Positions 15,754 to 23,198 of a DNA stretch of 34,547 bases are shown piece by piece. The translations under genes and the position numbers were made by a program. The notes below the pieces were generated by a model that ran no database searches, was not told the DNA's origin, and saw only the letters and a program-made list of their open reading frames with translations. Numbering within the stretch: position 1 is the first letter of the stretch; every line of letters starts with the position of its first letter. Origin of the DNA: Fusibacillus kribbianus (GTDB lineage Bacteria; Bacillota; Clostridia; Lachnospirales; Lachnospiraceae); NCBI RefSeq assembly GCF_030053595.1, contig NZ_JASGBQ010000031.1, forward strand, positions 1 through 34,547, written 5' to 3'.

Positions 15754-16647
15754 TCACTTCTTTACAATCGTCTGGTTCGCTATGTATCCAATCTGTGTGT
15801 TGTTATCTCCGTTCTGTATGAAAGTAAACGGATTGTTGATCTGCTGCAGGTTCGGTCCGGTGCCGGATGCTCCCCTCTGGTTGTTCTGATTATCTTGATT
15901 ATTCTGCTCCGGCTGATCTTCTACAACCTCCGCTTCCTGCTCCGTATCTTCGGTCTCATCCTCTGCTTTCAGTGTATAAACATCCAGTTCTATCGAGATG
16001 TCTTCTCCCATAGATCCTTCATACTCTCTGGCACCGCCACCGTTCTCAGGGCACCAGGTATCATATGTAAGTTGGCCTACCTTATTATTCTTTCGATTTA
16101 CGACTATAAAATGCCATATTCCCAGAAGGAATGACGGAAGGCATACTCTTTTCTGATTGCGAAGCTGATCTTTCCTGACAGCATCTCCGTTCTCACCAAC
16201 CATGAACTCCACACTGTCATTAATGCTATCGTCCTGTTCAATCAGATCAATCAGAGCCTTCACCAGGCGAACATCCTTCTGCAGCTTTGTTCCCGTTTCG
16301 ATAAAACTATCTACAAAGATGCACATGTCATTTCTGGCCGCCAGGTAGTTATTTCGTACCCTTTGGTCAAAGACCCCAATCGCCAGCTTGTCTCCAAACG
16401 GGAGATACTGTCCCGTTGATAATTTGCATGACTTATAATCATTAGCTTTCGTCTTGAGCACAGCCTTCCCCGGATCTTTATAGTCAGGATTGATGACCGT
16501 AATGAGACCCACCAGCACGTCTGGATCGTTCAACTTATCACTCTCACCTTTATAGTGTTCTCTTGCTTTCTTCCTTTGCAACAGCGCCTGGAGCACCAAC
16601 GTCATAAAGGTGCCGCCGCACAGTCGCGGATACTCTTTATTTGTCAC
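15754..16647 (-). CDS. Unknown protein with Q/N-rich linker and C-terminal RHIM-like motif
   Basis: This is the first gene of the long operon, 297 residues. It starts with GTG at 16647, six bases after GGAGG. The first 225 residues form a globular domain I do not recognise. It includes a hydrophobic stretch (VCLPSFLLGIWHFIVV) that could be a buried core or a membrane-active segment. Next comes an acidic then Q/N-rich linker (EDQPEQNNQDNQNNQRG), and the last 25 residues carry FTFIQNGDNNTQIGYIANQ, nearly the same as the N-terminal motif of the next gene product. In known bacterial amyloid signalling pairs one partner carries the motif at its C-terminus and the other at its N-terminus, as here. 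No signal peptide is seen. Confidence 0.6.
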   Translation of the reverse strand: MTNKEYPRLCGGTFMTLVLQALLQRKKAREHYKGESDKLNDPDVLVGLITVINPDYKDPGKAVLKTKANDYKSCKLSTGQYLPFGDKLAIGVFDQRVRNNYLAARNDMCIFVDSFIETGTKLQKDVRLVKALIDLIEQDDSINDSVEFMVGENGDAVRKDQLRNQKRVCLPSFLLGIWHFIVVNRKNNKVGQLTYDTWCPENGGGAREYEGSMGEDISIELDVYTLKAEDETEDTEQEAEVVEDQPEQNNQDNQNNQRGASGTGPNLQQINNPFTFIQNGDNNTQIGYIANQTIVKK

Positions 16648-16733
16648 AGATTTCCTCCGATTGGCTAATCTTTACCATTCTACTCTTGTAGTCATTGATT
16701 CACTTTGTTTCCAATCAATTCCTACCAATTCCG

Positions 16734-16762
16734 ATTATATCACAGATCATTGAAACTATCAA
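16734..16762 (-). promoter_or_regulatory. Promoter of the long defence operon, with operator-like dyad
   Basis: On the minus strand TTGATA (16762-16757) and TATAAT (16739-16734) are exactly 17 bases apart, a near-perfect housekeeping promoter. The perfect dyad TCATTGA/TCAATGA (16747-16753 and 16759-16765, 5-base spacer) covers the -35 box and is a likely repressor site. Downstream, GGAATTGGTA and GGAATTGATT form a direct repeat that may be a second control site. About 90 bases of leader separate the promoter from the GTG start. Confidence 0.75.
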
Positions 16763-16765
16763 TGA

Positions 16766-16998
16766 ACTAATGTTTTTTCTGAACGAGTGTCATTCCCGCA
16801 TTTTTCTGTGATTGATTCCAGTTTCGGCAGTAAAAATAGCTATTTTTCAAATCCCGAACCTTAAGAACGTTACGAACCATAGCGTTCAACCTAACAAACG
16901 ATTGGATAGCTCTTGTGAGGTAATCACAGGAGCTTTTTTCTTTGCCCGATTTCCTCACAGCAACAGACAAATTTTGACAAGCCAAGGAGGAAATTATT
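16766..16998 (+). promoter_or_regulatory. Leader of the sigma-like gene: palindrome and attenuator-like terminator
   Basis: This stretch lies between the divergent long operon and the plus-strand gene at 16999. It holds the palindrome AAAAATAGCTATTTTT (16832-16847), then a small GAACG/CGTTC dyad, then an 11-bp hairpin AGCTCTTGTGA/TCACAGGAGCT (16908-16918 and 16924-16934, one G-U pair) followed by six T. A terminator 60 bases before a start codon suggests attenuation. I found no convincing -35/-10 pair on the plus strand. Confidence 0.55.
16908..16940 (+). terminator. Strong terminator upstream of the sigma-like gene
   Basis: An 11-bp stem (one wobble pair) with a 5-base loop GGTAA and a T-run at 16934-16939. 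It would stop transcripts entering from the left, or act as an attenuator for the gene starting at 16999. Confidence 0.75.
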
Positions 16999-17580
16999 AT
17001 GGTAATTACCACAAATCAGCAGTCAATCAATGACAACCACAACTATGACAACCGTCGCAGCTTCAACAATCTCCCAGTTCATCCGGGCGAATGCCTGGTA
17101 CCGATTCGTGTAGACTGGGAAATGGTCAAGCACTTCAATATGTGCCGAGACAACCTTGAGACCTGGCACATCGGACCAAACAAAGTCCTTGTTGCCTTTG
17201 CACCGGTAGCAATTGATGCAAAAGCTGCTGCCATAAAGAACTTCTATCGTGATGTAAGAGAATACTTCGCATCCTTCCACACTGATGATACTCTTTCCTT
17301 AGATCAGTTCCTGGAAGAAGCAGAGTCAGAAGATGATAAAGGCTTCGAACCTGCTTCACCTGAGAATCTCGAAGAAACCGTTTTACTTCGTATGATTATC
17401 AATGACCTCATTAATCAGGTACATATCATCAATCCGAAGTACGGTCGCATCCTGGATCTCATTTGTGAAGATTACACCAAAGGGCAGATTCTTGAGGAAC
17501 TGCACCTTGGCAAATCACAGGGATACGCTGATATCAAGGCTGCACAAGACCTTGCTAAGAAACTTTATTTCGGCGAATAA
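16999..17580 (+). CDS. Sigma-70 region 4-like HTH regulator of mobile elements
   Basis: The last 65 residues (VLLRMIINDLINQVHIINPKY, then an ILDLICEDYTKGQILEEL helix pair and GKSQGYADIKAAQDLAKKL) resemble the sigma region 4 helix-turn-helix found in regulators carried on clostridial conjugative elements. The N-terminal part lacks region 2, so it is unlikely to be a full sigma factor. AAGGAGG lies 9 bases before the ATG. It is the only plus-strand gene between 1 kb and 20 kb and is framed by two terminators. It may control the neighbouring maintenance or defence genes. The family assignment is tentative. Confidence 0.55.
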   Translation: MVITTNQQSINDNHNYDNRRSFNNLPVHPGECLVPIRVDWEMVKHFNMCRDNLETWHIGPNKVLVAFAPVAIDAKAAAIKNFYRDVREYFASFHTDDTLSLDQFLEEAESEDDKGFEPASPENLEETVLLRMIINDLINQVHIINPKYGRILDLICEDYTKGQILEELHLGKSQGYADIKAAQDLAKKLYFGE

Positions 17581-17600
17581 GTCTTTGACTTAACCCGAAA

Positions 17601-17640
17601 GCAGCGGTATCCTCACCACGAAGATACCGCTGCCATTTTT
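17601..17640 (+). terminator. Terminator after the sigma-like gene
   Basis: GCAGCGGTATC (17601-17611) and GATACCGCTGC (17623-17633) form a perfect 11-bp stem with an 11-base loop, followed by ATTTTT. It lies between convergent genes (stops at 17580 and 17644). Confidence 0.9.
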
Positions 17641-17643
17641 AGG

Positions 17644-17928
17644 TTATATGCATTTTCTTACTTCCAACTGATACTTATCATGCCCCTTAATACTTCTCAC
17701 CGCCTGGTTCAAAGTATTGGCTCTGTCATGCTGATGATAAGGGCACTTGAAGAAGTGCTTGTGAAATATGATGAGCGACTGCTCTGTCGGATACTCCGTA
17801 CAATGCAGATACCAGTAATGCCCCGTATTCCGGCTCTGAATCGTGATATCCCTATCATCCATCAGAATGATATTGAAATATCCCGAATCGATTTTCTTAA
17901 GGCTACTTTCGTCAAACATCAGCACCAT
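17644..17928 (-). CDS. Small conserved-type protein coupled to parB
   Basis: This 94-residue protein has alternating strands and helices (FNIILMDDRDITIQSRNTG, then HYWYLHCTEYPTEQSLIIFHKH) and a C-terminal Lys/Arg-rich helix. It overlaps the end of parB by 17 bases; an ATG at 17919 (8-base overlap, GGGAAGG upstream) is an equally good start. I cannot name the family. Its place as third gene of parA-parB suggests an accessory maintenance role. Confidence 0.6.
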   Translation of the reverse strand: MVLMFDESSLKKIDSGYFNIILMDDRDITIQSRNTGHYWYLHCTEYPTEQSLIIFHKHFFKCPYHQHDRANTLNQAVRSIKGHDKYQLEVRKCI

Positions 17929-18874
17929 CCTTCCCTTTATGAAACCAGGCTTCCAATGCCAGCTCTACAATACTGTCCACCTTATTGGGATCCATTCCAA
18001 CAAAGTATTTTTCCACAATTCTTGCAGGAACCTTATAGCATTTTTTCTTTACCGGCTCCGTGCTGAGATACCGCCTTACCATGGCATCCGTCAAAGCTCC
18101 CGAATGACTGCGAAGCTTCATTACTATATCAATCGTAACTTTGGTTTTCTTTTCCTTCATCACAATTAACACCAGATTCTGTTCTTCCTCCGGTAGGAAT
18201 GCCAACTGCAGAGCAACCTTTGTATAAAGGGCACCTCTGTCTACCATATCCTTAAATGGCTTGATGAGATCATTCAGCTTCAGCAATCTACCAACAGAAC
18301 TTCCGGACAGTTCGTATTCCTTGCCAATAGTATCCCTCGTTTTCATCCTGTGGTCACCGTGACCACGAGTGACCTCAACCTCTTTCCCCTCCAGGCGAGC
18401 GATTTCTTCAATAATGTCATTTCTTCTACCCTGACAAGATTCCTTCTCATACCTCGCCTTCAGTACTGCTGCCTTTTCCGATATCAGCAAATCCGAAAAG
18501 GATCTCTGCATCAGATTTGTCTCAATCACATAAACATAAGCCTCTTCCTCAGACAAATCCGTTTTCACAATAGCCGGCACCTCCTTCAATCCGGCAAGCT
18601 TTGCTGCATTCATTCTGTTGTGCCCGGAAAGCATTTCATATCCGCCATCAATCTTCTGTACGATTACCGGATTTAGAATGCCATGCTCCTTTACACTTGC
18701 AATCATATCCTCCAGACGTTCCCCCTCGTACAAATGAAACGGATGGTCATGAAATGATTGAATTTTCTTTATCTGAATCATCTGAATCCCTCTTGGTACT
18801 TCTCTCTCCTCGATTTCATCCACTAATAAATCCACTGCGTCTCCAAATACTTTTCTCTTGTTATTAGCCTTCAT
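17912..18874 (-). CDS. parB: ParB-family partition protein
   Basis: ParB binds centromere sites and, with ParA, segregates low-copy elements. The N-terminal nuclease-fold domain contains the ParB box with GHNRMNAA (84-91) after the EDMIASVKEHGILNPVIV segment. The ERNLMQRSF-like arginine patch appears as ETNLMQRSF. A central HTH (TIGKEYELSGSSVGRLLKLNDL) follows. The chosen ATG at 18874 overlaps the parA stop by 11 bases and has AAGGAG 10 bases upstream. No clear parS palindromes were spotted nearby. The length of 320 residues is normal. Confidence 0.9.
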   Translation of the reverse strand: MKANNKRKVFGDAVDLLVDEIEEREVPRGIQMIQIKKIQSFHDHPFHLYEGERLEDMIASVKEHGILNPVIVQKIDGGYEMLSGHNRMNAAKLAGLKEVPAIVKTDLSEEEAYVYVIETNLMQRSFSDLLISEKAAVLKARYEKESCQGRRNDIIEEIARLEGKEVEVTRGHGDHRMKTRDTIGKEYELSGSSVGRLLKLNDLIKPFKDMVDRGALYTKVALQLAFLPEEEQNLVLIVMKEKKTKVTIDIVMKLRSHSGALTDAMVRRYLSTEPVKKKCYKVPARIVEKYFVGMDPNKVDSIVELALEAWFHKGKDGADV

Positions 18875-19649
18875 AAGCAATCAGCTCCTTTGCAAATTTT
18901 CTATATGCGATTCCTGCAGATGCATTTTTGCTGTACAGCGCAATCGGCATGGAATAATAAATGCTCTCGCCCACCTTTACTGTAGCCGGTATCCTATTTT
19001 CAAAGATTCTTATCTGTCCCTGAAAGCTTTCCGTCACTTCCTCTGTCAGCACCTTGCAAAGTGTAGTCCTGCTCTCGCACATGGTAAGAAGAATGCCAGC
19101 AACCGTAAGTGTTGGATTGATGCGTTTCTTAATCTTACTTACCGTCCTAAGAAAGTCCTGCAATCCCATCATTGCCAGAAGCTGAGGATTCACCGTGATA
19201 ATGACTTCATCAGCCGCCGCCAGTGCATTGATTGTAAGCATCCCCAGTGAAGGACAAGTATCGATAAGCACATAATCGTATCTGTCCTTAATGGGCTCCA
19301 AAACCTCCGCGAGTATCCTCTCCGCGCCCATTTCCGTTCTAAGCTTCGCATCCACCACCGACAGATAAATGGATGAAGGAATGAAATCCACTCCGTCCTT
19401 ACTCTGAATAAAAGCTTCCAGACATTCCGGAACATCCTCTGCAATCTGTGCCATCATCAAATGACCAATTGTATGCTCCAACTCATTTGTATCCTCTAAG
19501 CCATAACAGGTTGTGAGATTCGCCTGACTGTCAAAATCAATTGCAAGCACCTTCTTACCCATACTATGAAGAGAATATGCCAGGTTCAGAGTGGTCGTGG
19601 TTTTACCCACGCCACCCTTCTGTGATCCAATAACAATAACCTTACCCAT
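18864..19649 (-). CDS. parA: ParA-family partition ATPase
   Basis: The deviant Walker A KGGVGKTTTTLNLA begins at residue 11. IDFDSQANLTTCYGL (Walker A') and YVLIDTCPSLGMLTINAL (Walker B) follow. These are the hallmarks of type Ia ParA/Soj ATPases that position plasmids and integrative elements. At 261 residues there is no long N-terminal DNA-binding extension, so repression is probably handled by the upstream small proteins. The start follows the SymE-like stop by two bases, and parB overlaps the end. Confidence 0.95.
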   Translation of the reverse strand: MGKVIVIGSQKGGVGKTTTTLNLAYSLHSMGKKVLAIDFDSQANLTTCYGLEDTNELEHTIGHLMMAQIAEDVPECLEAFIQSKDGVDFIPSSIYLSVVDAKLRTEMGAERILAEVLEPIKDRYDYVLIDTCPSLGMLTINALAAADEVIITVNPQLLAMMGLQDFLRTVSKIKKRINPTLTVAGILLTMCESRTTLCKVLTEEVTESFQGQIRIFENRIPATVKVGESIYYSMPIALYSKNASAGIAYRKFAKELIAYEG

Positions 19650-19651
19650 AA

Positions 19652-19978
19652 CTACTGTACCTCTCTTTCTGCAGCGTACTGTGGAGCCTGCTCTGCTACA
19701 AACTGAGCATGAATCATTTCCTTTTCCTTCTGGAACTTCTTCTGAAGCTTCTTCATTTCTTTCTCCATGAATTCTGCTTCTGCCTTTGCTATTTCAGCCT
19801 TCTCTGCATCCGGTGTGATAATCAGCTTTCCATCCTCACAGCTGACGCTGATGTAATCTCCTATCTCAAAGCCCATCTCCTGAAGCCACTGACCCTTTAA
19901 AATGATGGTAGGTGTTGCCTTGTAGTTATATCCGCTCTGTGCATGTACCTTCATGCTTCTGTTTTTCTGATTTTTCAT
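19652..19978 (-). CDS. SymE-like / AbrB-fold small protein
   Basis: Residues 20-60 (TPTIILKGQWLQEMGFEIGDYISVSCEDGKLIITPD) fit the SymE family, an AbrB-like swapped-hairpin fold. E. coli SymE is an SOS-induced toxin, but element-borne relatives like this one may instead act as DNA-binding regulators. The C-terminal half is a charged helix (EKEMKKLQKKFQKEKEMIHAQ), likely a coiled coil. AAAGGATG lies 8-9 bases before the ATG. It is the first gene of the parA-parB operon, and a palindrome sits in its promoter. Confidence 0.7.
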   Translation of the reverse strand: MKNQKNRSMKVHAQSGYNYKATPTIILKGQWLQEMGFEIGDYISVSCEDGKLIITPDAEKAEIAKAEAEFMEKEMKKLQKKFQKEKEMIHAQFVAEQAPQYAAEREVQ

Positions 19979-20000
19979 AGATTGTCATCCTTTCAAAAAT

Positions 20001-20040
20001 ATAATTTTTACATAGTCTTATGTACCAACCTGTGTTATAC
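20001..20040. promoter_or_regulatory. Divergent promoter region with shared palindromic operator
   Basis: The dyad TACATA-GTCT-TATGTA (20009-20024) lies between the divergent SymE-like and ribbon-helix-helix genes. On the minus strand TTGGTA and TTATAT, 18 bases apart, flank it as a plausible promoter. On the plus strand a TATACT-like -10 follows it but lacks a good -35. Such short palindromes are usual RHH or AbrB-fold operators. Confidence 0.55.
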
Positions 20041-20084
20041 TTTTTACAGGCATGTCTATGTCAATACACTTCTGGAGGACTGCT

Positions 20085-20312
20085 ATGAGTGAAGAAAAAA
20101 CTGGTTCCTATAAAGGCCTTACCGAGGCTCGTAAAAGAGCTAATAAGAAATACAATGACCGTTTCGTTGAAATAAAAGTTCGTGTTACCCCAGAGAAGCG
20201 TTCCATCATTAAGGATCACGCTGATGCAATGGGTGAAAGTGCAACTGCCTTTATCAATCGAGCCATCGATGAAGCCATGGAGCGGGATAAAAAATCTAAC
20301 CCTGAAACGTAA
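20085..20312 (+). CDS. Ribbon-helix-helix (Arc/CopG-like) regulator
   Basis: This 75-residue protein has a FVEIKVRVTPEKRSIIKDHA strand-helix, then GESATAFINRAIDEAMERD, the standard RHH fold. These dimers bind short palindromes as repressors or antitoxins. The ATG at 20085 has GGAGG 6 bases upstream; an in-frame ATG at 20052 lacks a site. No toxin is adjacent on the same strand. It probably represses itself and the divergent SymE-parAB operon through the dyad at 20009-20024. Confidence 0.85.
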   Translation: MSEEKTGSYKGLTEARKRANKKYNDRFVEIKVRVTPEKRSIIKDHADAMGESATAFINRAIDEAMERDKKSNPET

Positions 20313-20315
20313 AAA

Positions 20316-20364
20316 ATCCGGTGACGTATGGATACATTTCCACACATCACCGGATGATTATTTT
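20316..20364 (+). terminator. Terminator after the RHH gene
   Basis: ATCCGGTGA (20316-20324) pairs perfectly with TCACCGGAT (20347-20355). A 22-base loop holds a shorter inner stem, and a T-rich tail follows. Confidence 0.7.
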
Positions 20365-20776
20365 CTTCATAAACAATCTCCAATTGTGTAATTTTCTACG
20401 TTAAATAAATATCTGCAAGGCTCCCATTTGATTATTTTTTGTCTTATTTCTTACACATTTCAAATGGTCTAAACTTGGTCTAAATCTGACCCTTTACTTC
20501 CCTCGAACCCTTGAAAATCCTAGTAAAATCAGGAACTCTACGCATATTGACACAGCTACGTAAGTATATTGCCGTGGCAGATGAACAGTATTTTTATCAC
20601 GTCTCTCTATCCTTTCAAAATGCGATGAAATCCGAAGAAAAGCCTTATATATCGAGGAAATACGGAGTTTTCACTTTGTCTCTACCGAACCCTCATTTGG
20701 AGAAAATCTCCTTCTTTCATCGCCTGTTTTCGCCCCGATAATGCGGGATTTGCAGTAAATAATGCAGTAAATCGCA
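20360..20776. other. Gene-free stretch beside the integrase, candidate attachment region
   Basis: No convincing gene was found. It contains two short tandem repeats: TGGTCTAAA at 20465-20473 and 20476-20484, and TGCAGTAAAT at 20751-20760 and 20763-20772. The second pair lies just past the integrase stop. Paired direct repeats next to a Tn916-type integrase are candidates for integrase arm sites or an element end, but no core site can be defined from one copy. Confidence 0.4.
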
Positions 20777-22015
20777 TTACCGTACTGCACGGTTTTTTGC
20801 TTTTGTTTTCGCTTCTTCGATACCCAGAACCTTTCTGAAATCCTCCAAAGCATCGTCAAATCCAAGCTCTTTGTAGGTATCCATCGTGACAGAATACTCG
20901 GAATGACCCATAATATACTGAAGGTTCTTCGGGTTCATACCCTTACGAGCCATCTTGCTGCAGAAGGTATGTCTGCAGACATGCGGGGTAATGTTGGGAA
21001 GCTGAATCTTATAGATACCATTGTACTTGGCAACGATATGATTGAAGAAATGCTGCCAATGAAGCGCCACCATAGGACGGTCATTCTTATCCAGACAATA
21101 GAAGCCTGCTTTCCCATCGATGATAACTTCATACCTGGGCTGTTTGCGATTCGCAGCAAGGTTATGAAAGCATTCTTCTACTTCCGGAGACATCGGAATG
21201 TCACGAACACCGGCTTCTGTTTTGGTGGTTTCAAACTCCAACAGCATGTTTGAATGGCGGACCAGCTGTCCCTGCACATGAATGCAGTGCTTCTTGAAAT
21301 CCACCTCATGCGGTGTCAGGCCACAGAACTCCGAAATACGAAGTCCTGTATTCAGGAGGATGTAGATCACATCGTAATACTTACTGAAGTGATTATCCTC
21401 TCGAACAAATCGCAGGAACTCTTCCTCCTGTTTTGGTGTGAGCGCATGTCTCTTTTCACTGTCGTTGTACAGGACATCTCCCAGATGAAACTGAAAAGGA
21501 TTTTTGCGGATCAGGTCGTCATCCATAGCCATCTGAAAGGCAGGTCTAAGCACACCCCTGATGTTGTGAATGGAACTGTAATGTCTGCCGTCCTTCTGCT
21601 GGAGCTTGATCATCCACAGCTTGGCATCGGAAAGCTTGACCTTATCGATACGAACCGAGCCAAACGGATCATTGCGGATAATGTTCAGCGTAGTTCTGTA
21701 TCCTGCTTTGGTGCTTTCCTTCACGCCGGTACGAGTAGCAATATACTTTTCTGCCAACTCATACACTGTTAGGTCTCCGCCAAAGTCATACAGCCCAAGT
21801 TCCTTGTTTCGCGGGATCTCTGCTTCCTTTTCTCTGAGGGACAGCTCCTTCTTTACACAGCCTGGTGGATACTTGTCCTTTTTCTCCAAGCGGCTGCTGT
21901 AAATGCTTCTCCTTTTTCCGGAAATGTCTGTGTACTGGTACATGTAACGGCCGTTTGCGCGTTGGCTCTCACCGGTGCGTAAAATACGGCCTTTGTCGTC
22001 TCGTCGATCACTCAT
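20777..22015 (-). CDS. int: Tn916-type tyrosine integrase
   Basis: At 412 residues this is the expected length. The N-terminus (DDKGRILRTGESQRANGRYMYQY) is the AP2-like arm-binding domain of Tn916 Int. A SAM-like core-binding domain follows (YELAEKYIATRTGVKESTKAGY). The catalytic residues are all visible: Arg226 (TGLRISE), His345 and Arg348 (HVCRHTF), His371 (GHSEYS) and Tyr381 (MDTYKE). The start has AAAGGAG 8 bases upstream. The excisionase gene lies 123 bases upstream on the same strand, as in Tn916. The enzyme appears intact, so the element may still be mobile. Confidence 0.97.
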   Translation of the reverse strand: MSDRRDDKGRILRTGESQRANGRYMYQYTDISGKRRSIYSSRLEKKDKYPPGCVKKELSLREKEAEIPRNKELGLYDFGGDLTVYELAEKYIATRTGVKESTKAGYRTTLNIIRNDPFGSVRIDKVKLSDAKLWMIKLQQKDGRHYSSIHNIRGVLRPAFQMAMDDDLIRKNPFQFHLGDVLYNDSEKRHALTPKQEEEFLRFVREDNHFSKYYDVIYILLNTGLRISEFCGLTPHEVDFKKHCIHVQGQLVRHSNMLLEFETTKTEAGVRDIPMSPEVEECFHNLAANRKQPRYEVIIDGKAGFYCLDKNDRPMVALHWQHFFNHIVAKYNGIYKIQLPNITPHVCRHTFCSKMARKGMNPKNLQYIMGHSEYSVTMDTYKELGFDDALEDFRKVLGIEEAKTKAKNRAVR

Positions 22016-22102
22016 TAGATTGCTCCTTTCGTGATTGGCGAGCCACTACTGGACTCGCTTATTATATCATATTTTGTCAATTCTTCGTTATACTTCTGAT
22101 AA

Positions 22103-22140
22103 CGCAGGCCTGCATTTTCAGCGGACCTGCGGCCATTTTT
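22103..22140 (+). terminator. Hairpin between int and xis
   Basis: CGCAGGCC (22103-22110) pairs with GG-CCTGCG (22123-22131, one bulge), followed by GCC and a T-run on the plus strand. It overlaps the end of xis and could dampen xis-int readthrough or stop plus-strand transcripts. Confidence 0.4.
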
Positions 22141-22357
22141 ATACTGCTTCCTGTCTGTCCAGGAACTGCTCAAAACGCTTACGCTTGATCATGACTCTGT
22201 TCCCTACACGAATCAGATAATCTGCTCCGGGATCGTCCTCGACGATCTCTCTGATCTTCCTGTCACCGATATGGAAATAGCAGGATGCCTCGTTGATCGT
22301 AAGGGAATAACGCTCCCAGATCGGTACCTCAAACTTCATGCGTGTCTCTTTATTCAT
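22139..22357 (-). CDS. xis: Tn916-type excisionase
   Basis: The protein has the Tn916 Xis pattern: KFEVPIWERYSLTINEASCYF, then HIGDRKIREIVE and a winged strand VGNRVMIKRKRFEQFLD. It directs Int toward excision by bending DNA at the arm sites. The ATG at 22357 overlaps the dnaC-like stop by 8 bases and has GGAGG 9 bases upstream. The ATG at 22363 is only 3 bases from the same site and less suitable. The coupling links excision to expression of the replication genes. Confidence 0.93.
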   Translation of the reverse strand: MNKETRMKFEVPIWERYSLTINEASCYFHIGDRKIREIVEDDPGADYLIRVGNRVMIKRKRFEQFLDRQEAV

Positions 22358-23198
22358 GGGCATTTACCTCCATACTCTTCGCCAATGCATCAAACTTCTC
22401 CCGAGCTAATGCTCCTCTCAAACTCTTTCCATGGAACTGGACCGGTACACACATCTCCAGTACTCTGTCATAGATTCTCTGGTAGACCAAATCTTCTGGA
22501 TTCTGAAGCGTATTCAGCGAAAGATTGGTCGTGATAATCGTAGGCCGTCCACTTTCATATCTGGCATTGATGATACTGAAGACCATCTCAAGGCCGTACT
22601 CGGTTCCACGCTCCATCCCCAGATCATCAATGATCAAAAGGCCGTATCTCTGAACATCTCTGACGAATTCCTCTCTGTCCTCAAATCCGGCATTCAGGAA
22701 ATAACTCATGTTCCTCATGAGAACTGATACTTCTTTTTCCATCAATGCGTTGGCAATGCATGCTGCGGTGTGTGTCTTGCCATTACCGCTGTCTCCCCAT
22801 AGAAGGAATCCGGTGTTGGTCATCTTCATGTCAGTCCAGTTATCGATGTAGAACCTGACAAGATCCAAATGCTCCATCTTGGACAGGTCTGCCTTTTCCA
22901 GGCAGCAATTCTTCATGGCAGGACTAATGAAGCAGACGTTCTTCAGGCGATCCACGCAGGCCAGATGCTCGCGAAGCTTGCGCTCTGTCTCTTCCTTCTC
23001 AAGCTCTTCTCTTCGGCACTTACACATCAAGGGATGACGATCAAAAATCCTGTCACCTAAGATGATGGGCTTTTCATTCATGGCCTGCTTTCTGGTATGG
23101 CAATTGCCGCAGCAAAGGAGACCTTCTTCATCCAGGTAATCCCCCGGAGCTGCATCCTCTATCATGAGTTCCTTCACAACGTTAATCATATTTTCCAT
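22350..23198 (-). CDS. DnaC/IstB-like helicase loader ATPase
   Basis: The AAA+ core shows Walker A GDSGNGKT (135-142), Walker B LLIIDDLG (187-194) and the IITTNLS sensor 1. The N-terminal region carries CCGNC (29-33) and CKC (59-61), a likely zinc finger of mobile-element DnaC homologues. It would load the host replicative helicase at the origin used by the RepA protein encoded just upstream. The ATG shares one base with the repA stop (TAATG), so translation is coupled. The length of 282 residues is normal. No IS21 transposase is nearby, which argues against IstB. Confidence 0.92.
   Translation of the reverse strand: MENMINVVKELMIEDAAPGDYLDEEGLLCCGNCHTRKQAMNEKPIILGDRIFDRHPLMCKCRREELEKEETERKLREHLACVDRLKNVCFISPAMKNCCLEKADLSKMEHLDLVRFYIDNWTDMKMTNTGFLLWGDSGNGKTHTAACIANALMEKEVSVLMRNMSYFLNAGFEDREEFVRDVQRYGLLIIDDLGMERGTEYGLEMVFSIINARYESGRPTIITTNLSLNTLQNPEDLVYQRIYDRVLEMCVPVQFHGKSLRGALAREKFDALAKSMEVNAHE

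Noticed and set aside
20511-20741. A 76-codon plus-strand frame beside the integrase
   Set aside because: No ribosome site and no family resemblance; the gap is better read as an attachment region.
22350-23198. Reading the ATPase as IstB of an IS21 element
   Set aside because: No IstA transposase or IS ends are present, it carries an N-terminal Cys-rich segment, and it is coupled to repA, so a DnaC-like loader fits better.
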